A program made the position numbers and the translations under genes. From Cochleicola gelatinilyticus (GTDB lineage Bacteria > Bacteroidota > Bacteroidia > Flavobacteriales > Flavobacteriaceae), in contig NZ_LRXL01000001.1 in the NCBI RefSeq assembly GCF_001637325.1, positions 1-64,000 of the forward strand: a stretch of 64,000 bases of DNA. Reading direction: 5' to 3'. Shown one piece after another: positions 59,034-64,000 of the stretch. Under the pieces are notes generated by a model. That model searched no databases. It saw only the letters and a program-made list of their open reading frames with translations, and was not told where the DNA came from. Position 1 is the first letter of the stretch, and the number at the start of each line of letters is the position of its first letter.

Positions 59034-60034
59034 ATAAAAATATCTTCGAGGTTCGTATAATTTGCGGTATCTACTACATATGTTTCATGCACCACACTAC
59101 GAGCACCAAAACATTCTTTCCAGTACAACAATCCTTCATTTACTTTTGTTCCCGCTGCTTCATTAGAAGTTCCGAAATCGAAATACGGTTTACTTCGAAA
59201 ACGGTCATTCAGAAGATAGTCAAACAGAAAATCGAGACTTCCTAGGGTTTGTTTATCGGCATTGGCAGAAATATACTGTGCGTGTGCGACGTGTTTTGTT
59301 TCAAAAATAGTTGCTCCCGCTACAATCTTGTCATCTTTCATTACATTAAACTGCCATATATGCTCGGGGAAATTCCCTGCAAGCATCGTAATCTCTTTGG
59401 CTGAATGAACCGGCGCTGCATCGTGTCGTTGTGCTAGATTAGGAATTAATATTTCGTTCCAAAATGGGGTGAAATTAGTTCCTTCAGAAATAGTTAATCC
59501 GTGGCGTTCTGCTTTTCGAACTCCTTCCGTACGGTTCGATTGAATTTTAAACGGCATTCGGAGATCGATGGTGCTCGAAACATCAACCCGAGTTCGAACT
59601 GCTTCCGTTAGTTGTAAAAGATAAGGTAATTCACCTCCCGGAATAGAATGATATATGTTTGGTAGAAGTTTTAAATGTAATTTTTTAATTCCTTCCGAAG
59701 CCAGATACTGCAATACAGCTTTAAACACTTCCGAAGTATCTTTCATTTTTAGTTTTGCTGAAAATACCAGTCCGCCGTAAGTAAGTCCTTGATGGGAATG
59801 CAGCTCCCCATTGTTCAAATTGGCTGGCAATACCGCCACTAATTTACCTCCTTTAAACACGAGCAGTGAATGGTCTGTAAACCGATCGCTGTGGTATTCC
59901 ATAAAATTCCTGTGAAACAAAAAAGTGGCATTCTTTGCCGACGCAATGCATTGATTCCACGGACCTTCATACTGTGCGGTGTACCTAGCGACAGCAAATA
60001 CAGAAGGAGTGGTATGTTTCTTTTCGGTTTTCAA
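59030..60034 (-). CDS. GNAT/FemAB-like acyltransferase
   Basis: A 334-residue protein of the FemAB/GNAT clan with duplicated acyltransferase folds: [24 protein letters not shown] at the start, then [14 protein letters not shown]. The C-terminal half has [12 protein letters not shown], a [11 protein letters not shown] helix and [19 protein letters not shown]. It overlaps the aminotransferase start by 4 bp. A reasonable inference is N-acylation of the amino sugar in place of the hexapeptide FdtC acetyltransferase, which is absent here. Confidence 0.8.
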   Translation of the reverse strand: MKTEKKHTTPSVFAVARYTAQYEGPWNQCIASAKNATFLFHRNFMEYHSDRFTDHSLLVFKGGKLVAVLPANLNNGELHSHQGLTYGGLVFSAKLKMKDTSEVFKAVLQYLASEGIKKLHLKLLPNIYHSIPGGELPYLLQLTEAVRTRVDVSSTIDLRMPFKIQSNRTEGVRKAERHGLTISEGTNFTPFWNEILIPNLAQRHDAAPVHSAKEITMLAGNFPEHIWQFNVMKDDKIVAGATIFETKHVAHAQYISANADKQTLGSLDFLFDYLLNDRFRSKPYFDFGTSNEAAGTKVNEGLLYWKECFGARSVVHETYVVDTANYTNLEDIFI

Positions 60035-60119
60035 CTAAATGGATGGTTCTAAAAGTGCTGTAAAACTAAAATTATTTTTACTTTTATCGGGTGCAATTGC
60101 ATATTTAATCTACTAATAT

Positions 60120-61412
60120 TTGGGGACCTCGTTTTTAAAAAGTACTGGCATAACTACCAAAGAAACGTATGGAGTCGTTGCTTTATTTTTTGTACTAACG
60201 ATTTACTTTATACTACAACCTCCCATTTATTCTCCAGACACCTACAGCTATTTTAATGCGATCATTTTTAGGTATCCTGGTTATGTGATCTTTTTACGTG
60301 GACTCGAAGTTGTTTTTAAAGGATACTTCGATGTGGTTGCGGTTGCGTGTCAATTGGTTTTAGGATGGATTGCAGTATTTACACTTTATCGAAACTGTAG
60401 CTCGATTTTTTCTTTGATATTATGGCAACGATTGTTTTTGGTTGCACTGCTTATCGTTCCCTATTTCCCCCCGCTTTCTATAGGGAATAACTTGGCAAGT
60501 GAAGGGATTTCGTATCCGTTATATTTATTACTTATGTCTTTTTCGTTCGACATGTTGTTTATCGGAAAATATAAAAGAATACTCCATTTTTCGATCGTCT
60601 TTTTAACGCTCACATTGACCCGCGGACAATTTATCGTGGTATCGCTTATTCTCGCATTTGCACTTATTTTAAAAGAACGCAATCAAGGTTTTAAAAAGAA
60701 GCACGTTGTTTATCTATTCATTTTATTGGCACTTCCCGTGATCTCAAAAATAGCAGACAGTACTTACAGGAAGGCGGTGCATGGATTTTTTGTAGCTACA
60801 CCTTTCAGCTATTCGAATGCGTTGACGCTTCCGTTGTATGTTTCTAAAGCTTCCGATAGCAGTAAAATTGAAAATAAAGATTACCGAAATTTGTTTGTAG
60901 CATCTTATAAAACATTGGATAGTTTGGGATTAACCAGCAGACATGTGGACGGAAGTGCTTCAGAAAAATACAAACCATTTCATGAAAATGTTCCCATCAT
61001 TTTTAATCAGAATTACCATAAAAAAGGAGGGGCTTATTTTCTGAAAAAAGACAGCATTCCCGACGGAAACATTCTTTCGGTTGAAGCTGCCAGCAAAACT
61101 TTATTACCCATTCTCATAAAAAACAACCCTACCGAATATCGCAACTTATATTTCGCCGGAATGATCCACGGGTTTAAATCGGTTGTGATTTTAATCTTTG
61201 TTGTATTGCTCGTATTCTACAGCTTGTGGGAAACTTTCAGAAATTTTACGCGCTCTAACGGATTATTGTTATTTTCGTCGCTGTTACTGCTTTCGAATAG
61301 TATGCTTGTGGCATTTGCCTCACACTCGATCGCACGGTACTTATTTTACAATTACTTTTTTGCGCTATTAATAGGAATTGTATTGTTCCGAAAAATCACT
61401 AAAAAAATATGA
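60120..61412 (+). CDS. Multi-pass membrane protein, paralogue A of a GT2-flanking pair
   Basis: A 430-residue polytopic protein with about ten hydrophobic segments. It begins with TTG at 60120; no in-frame ATG lies before the first helix, and a stop (TAA) is two codons upstream. It shares PLYLL....SF and LTLTRGQF (near residue 160) and YSPDTYSYFNAIIFRYP with the 62557 gene. Such proteins resemble lipid-linked sugar glycosyltransferases of the C type in topology, but no catalytic motif was identified; the function is unknown. It is coupled to the next GT2 (ATGA). Confidence 0.75.
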   Translation: MGTSFLKSTGITTKETYGVVALFFVLTIYFILQPPIYSPDTYSYFNAIIFRYPGYVIFLRGLEVVFKGYFDVVAVACQLVLGWIAVFTLYRNCSSIFSLILWQRLFLVALLIVPYFPPLSIGNNLASEGISYPLYLLLMSFSFDMLFIGKYKRILHFSIVFLTLTLTRGQFIVVSLILAFALILKERNQGFKKKHVVYLFILLALPVISKIADSTYRKAVHGFFVATPFSYSNALTLPLYVSKASDSSKIENKDYRNLFVASYKTLDSLGLTSRHVDGSASEKYKPFHENVPIIFNQNYHKKGGAYFLKKDSIPDGNILSVEAASKTLLPILIKNNPTEYRNLYFAGMIHGFKSVVILIFVVLLVFYSLWETFRNFTRSNGLLLFSSLLLLSNSMLVAFASHSIARYLFYNYFFALLIGIVLFRKITKKI

Positions 61413-62554
61413 AACCCGAACTTTCTGTTGTTATGCCGTGTTTAAATGAAGCTGAAACGCTCGCTGTCTGCATTCAAAAAGCACAGGGATTCTTTGAACG
61501 TGAACAGGTAAAAGGAGAAGTTGTAATTGCCGATAATGGCAGCACCGATGGCTCGCAGAAGATCGCAAGAGATTTGGGTGCACGCGTAGTGAATGTACCG
61601 GAAAAAGGCTACGGAAATGCCCTTATTGGAGGTATAAAAGCTGCCGAAGGAACCTATTGCATGATGGGCGATGCCGATGATAGTTACGATTTTAGCAACA
61701 TGATGCCGTATCTTGAAAAACTACGCGAAGGGTACGATCTGGTAATGGGAAACCGATTTAAAGGCGGAATTAAAAAAGGAGCGATGCCGTTTTTACACCG
61801 CTATCTAGGAAATCCGGTCTTGTCATTTATCGGAAGACTTTTCTTTAACAGTCCGATCGGGGATTTTCATTGCGGGCTCCGTGGTTTCAGTAAAGAAGCC
61901 TTTTATAAAATGGACCTGAAGACCACTGGAATGGAATTTGCTTCCGAAATGATTGTAAGTTCTAGTCTTAAAAACTTGAAGATCGCCGAAGTTCCTACCA
62001 TACTTTCACCCGACGGTCGATCGCGCCCTCCTCACTTAAATACGTGGCGCGACGGCTGGAGACATCTTCGGTTTTTATTGTTGTACAGTCCGCAGTGGTT
62101 GTTCTTAATTCCAGGGCTGTTTTTAATGATCCTTGGGGGTGTTGTAAGTATAGCTTTATTAACCGGTCCCATAACTATTGGAAACACTACCTTCGATGTG
62201 CATACTCTGCTATTTGCCGCAGGATTTTTACTCATCGGATTTCAATTTGTGCTGTTCTACGGTCTCACAAAAGTCTTTACGGTAGAAAACGGACTGCTGC
62301 CTAAATCGAATAAATACGATCGGTTGTTTAAAAGTATTACAATGGAAAAAGGCCTTATCGTTGGGGCGATTTTAGTGTTCATAGGAGTGGGCCTCAGTCT
62401 CTATGCCTATAGCAACTGGCAGGAATTAAATTACGGAGATATAACCAACAACAGTATATTACGGAAAGTTGTACCTGCAATTACCTCGGGTTTACTTGGA
62501 GTTCAGATCATTTTATTCAGCTTATTCTTTAGTATCTTAGGACTGAAAAAATAA
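61409..62554 (+). CDS. Polyprenyl-phosphate-type family 2 glycosyltransferase
   Basis: A 381-residue DPM1/DolP-mannosyltransferase-like enzyme. The N-terminal GT2 core has SVVMPCLNEAETL, VIADNGSTDGS and MGDADDSYDF. The middle carries YLGNPVLSFIGRLFFNSPIGDFHCGLRG and SRPPHLNTWRDGWRHL. Four hydrophobic segments at the end anchor it. It would charge undecaprenyl phosphate with a sugar used by extracytoplasmic transferases. It overlaps the preceding gene by 4 bp (ATGA) and ends 2 bp before the next. Confidence 0.9.
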   Translation: MKPELSVVMPCLNEAETLAVCIQKAQGFFEREQVKGEVVIADNGSTDGSQKIARDLGARVVNVPEKGYGNALIGGIKAAEGTYCMMGDADDSYDFSNMMPYLEKLREGYDLVMGNRFKGGIKKGAMPFLHRYLGNPVLSFIGRLFFNSPIGDFHCGLRGFSKEAFYKMDLKTTGMEFASEMIVSSSLKNLKIAEVPTILSPDGRSRPPHLNTWRDGWRHLRFLLLYSPQWLFLIPGLFLMILGGVVSIALLTGPITIGNTTFDVHTLLFAAGFLLIGFQFVLFYGLTKVFTVENGLLPKSNKYDRLFKSITMEKGLIVGAILVFIGVGLSLYAYSNWQELNYGDITNNSILRKVVPAITSGLLGVQIILFSLFFSILGLKK

Positions 62555-62556
62555 CC

Positions 62557-63849
62557 ATGATCGGTTCGATACTGCTTTTTACAGAACGTTATTTTAACTA
62601 TCTCCTTATCGGGATGCTGGTTTTAACGGTGGGATATGTGCTCACTGGCGGACTGGAATTATACAATGATTCGGATGGGTACATCGACCAGTCGATTATT
62701 CGGTTGCCTGCGTATGCGCTAGTGCTACAATTGTTTTATTCTGAAAGTACCTCGATCCCGTTGCTGCTTTTTCAATCGTTGAGCGTTTGCGGAGCGGTGT
62801 ATTTGCTGAGCATGAATGTAAAGAAGCACCTTCAGTTGCCTGCAATTGTCTGTTTGGCACTTGCTGCGGTTTTATTGTTACCTGCTGTATTTGGAAGTCG
62901 GTATGCTAATAGTGTATTGTCTGAAGCGCTGGCGTATCCCTTGTATTTGCTTGTAGTTCATTTTTTCAGTCTGGGTTTTTTCAGAAATCAATCAAAATAT
63001 ATAGGCTACGGAAGCGGTGTCGTTTTTGTGTTATTGCTTACCCGCGGACAGTTTTTATATTTAATTCCTGTAGCGTTATTGTTATTAGGATGGATTAGTT
63101 TCCAACTGAAAACTTTCCGAAGCAATAGTTGGCTTTTTATCATGATTATTGCGGTTCCGTTTCTCACTTCGTTAACCGACAAAACCTATCATAAGATCAC
63201 CAACGGACATTTTGTTACAACGCCTTGGACCGGACTTCATTTACTTTCGCCTGCGGTATATGTTGCAAATAGAAACGACGGAGCCTTGTTTTTAGATACC
63301 GAAGCGCAACACTTCTTCGACGCGATCTATGCAAAATTAGACGAACGCGCGTTGAACATTCATCATCCCGATGTAGTGCATATCGATCAAACAGAATACT
63401 ACCGTTTTAAATATTCCCGAATTGCAAACTGGACCTTGTACGATTACGGAAAGAATGTTTTGCTTCCAAACGGCACCGAAGATGAGAAATTTATAAAGCT
63501 TGACACAGTAACTAAACAAATGGCATTTCCGTTAATAGTTAAGAACTGGAAAGCATGGCTTAGCTTGAATCTGAAAAATTTTAATAGCGGCTTTGGAAGT
63601 AGTTTCGTACTGCTTTTCTACGGAATTTTCTTTGTATTTAGTAGTTGGATGCTTTTTAGAAAACCTTCCAACACCGTTAAGATCATTTGGCTTGCGACCA
63701 CGCTTACACTACTAAATATGGCATTGGTTTCCATTGGGATGCACACGATTAAGCGGTTCAGTTTTTATAACGACTGGGTGTTTTTTCTGGTGCTGTTCTT
63801 AATGTTGCATTTATTTTGGGAAACTGCAAAGGGTTCAGAAAAGGTGTAG
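62557..63849 (+). CDS. Multi-pass membrane protein, paralogue B of a GT2-flanking pair
   Basis: A 430-residue polytopic protein with the same length and layout as the 60120 gene: LYNDSDGYIDQSIIRLP near residue 33, SEALAYPLYLLVVHFFSLGF and LLLTRGQFLYL near 155-165, then TDKTYHKITNGHFVTTP. These match YSPDTYSYFNAIIFRYP, SEGISYPLYLLLMSFSF, LTLTRGQFIVV and ADSTYRKAVHGFFVATP of paralogue A. It starts two bases after the GT2 stop. Possibly a periplasmic transferase using polyprenyl-linked sugar; this is inference. Confidence 0.75.
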   Translation: MIGSILLFTERYFNYLLIGMLVLTVGYVLTGGLELYNDSDGYIDQSIIRLPAYALVLQLFYSESTSIPLLLFQSLSVCGAVYLLSMNVKKHLQLPAIVCLALAAVLLLPAVFGSRYANSVLSEALAYPLYLLVVHFFSLGFFRNQSKYIGYGSGVVFVLLLTRGQFLYLIPVALLLLGWISFQLKTFRSNSWLFIMIIAVPFLTSLTDKTYHKITNGHFVTTPWTGLHLLSPAVYVANRNDGALFLDTEAQHFFDAIYAKLDERALNIHHPDVVHIDQTEYYRFKYSRIANWTLYDYGKNVLLPNGTEDEKFIKLDTVTKQMAFPLIVKNWKAWLSLNLKNFNSGFGSSFVLLFYGIFFVFSSWMLFRKPSNTVKIIWLATTLTLLNMALVSIGMHTIKRFSFYNDWVFFLVLFLMLHLFWETAKGSEKV

Positions 63850-63965
63850 TTTTTTTGAAGACGACTTCGAAACTTGAAAAGAAGGGGCTTTCAATTTTTT
63901 TTGTCTTTATTTGTAATTATAGTTCATATAAAAAGAGATATAATTACACCGCCGAACTAAATTTT

Positions 63966-64000
63966 ATGATAGATAACCAAAAGATCGTGGTGGTCTTACC
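63966..64000 (+). CDS. Start of a probable family 2 glycosyltransferase (cut by window end)
   Basis: Eleven codons (MIDNQKIVVVLP) run off the right edge. The KIVVVLP start is typical of GT2 enzymes such as dolichol-phosphate-mannosyltransferase-like proteins, and it continues the glycan cluster. Only the first codons are visible, so the call is tentative. Confidence 0.55.
   Translation, partial: MIDNQKIVVVL

Overview
The window is a chromosomal segment of a member of the Flavobacteriaceae (Bacteroidota). The low G+C content, the Bacteroidota promoter elements (TAnnTTTG, one with TTG 19 bases upstream), the SprB-type repeat adhesin of gliding flavobacteria, families largely restricted to Bacteroidota (DUF3467, DUF2851, carboxypeptidase-regulatory-like secreted proteins, beta-barrels without plug) and near absence of Shine-Dalgarno sequences all agree. 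The genus cannot be fixed from sequence reading alone.

Region 1 (1-8.8 kb): the first about 2113 codons of a giant secreted adhesin on the minus strand, with about 13 SprB repeats and a 1.44 kb internal duplication, running off the left edge. It is divergent from prfC (release factor 3).

Region 2 (8.4-24.1 kb): the core information-processing cluster, all on the minus strand. Transcription order is rpsU, xerC, hpf, then tRNA-Thr(TGT), tRNA-Tyr, tRNA-Gly, tRNA-Thr(GGT), tuf, tRNA-Trp, secE, nusG, rplK, rplA, rplJ, rplL, rpoB, rpoC and a DUF3467 gene. Several RNA-level signals are visible: a strong Shine-Dalgarno only at rpsU, a terminator abutting the tRNA-operon promoter, mutually exclusive hairpins between rplL and rpoB, and hairpins between rpoB and rpoC.

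Region 3 (24.1-50.5 kb): housekeeping, envelope and transport genes. They include an acyl-CoA dehydrogenase, an AGCS amino-acid:cation symporter, a PspC-domain/K+ channel pair, a cysteine synthase family enzyme, a LolC/E-like permease divergent from a NamZ-type muramidase, a Gdx/SugE exporter, a metzincin-like lipoprotein, an amidohydrolase lipoprotein, a TPR protein with a beta-barrel partner, a tail-fibre-like protein coupled to an S8 protease, and ftsE.

Region 4 (50.5-64 kb): a surface-polysaccharide region with glycosyltransferases (GT2 and GT4 types), a flippase, FdtA/FdtB-type enzymes for a 3-amino-3,6-dideoxyhexose with an overlapping GNAT/FemAB-like transferase, and a three-gene set in which a polyprenyl-phosphate-type GT2 lies between two paralogous multi-pass membrane proteins. 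An array of four palindromic repeat units (period about 150 bp) lies upstream of the flippase gene. Start codons were moved inward from the longest frame for several genes where signal peptides, promoters or overlaps favour it. I saw no phage, insertion sequence, CRISPR array or defence system; the most interesting material is regulatory architecture and some uncharacterised gene pairs.
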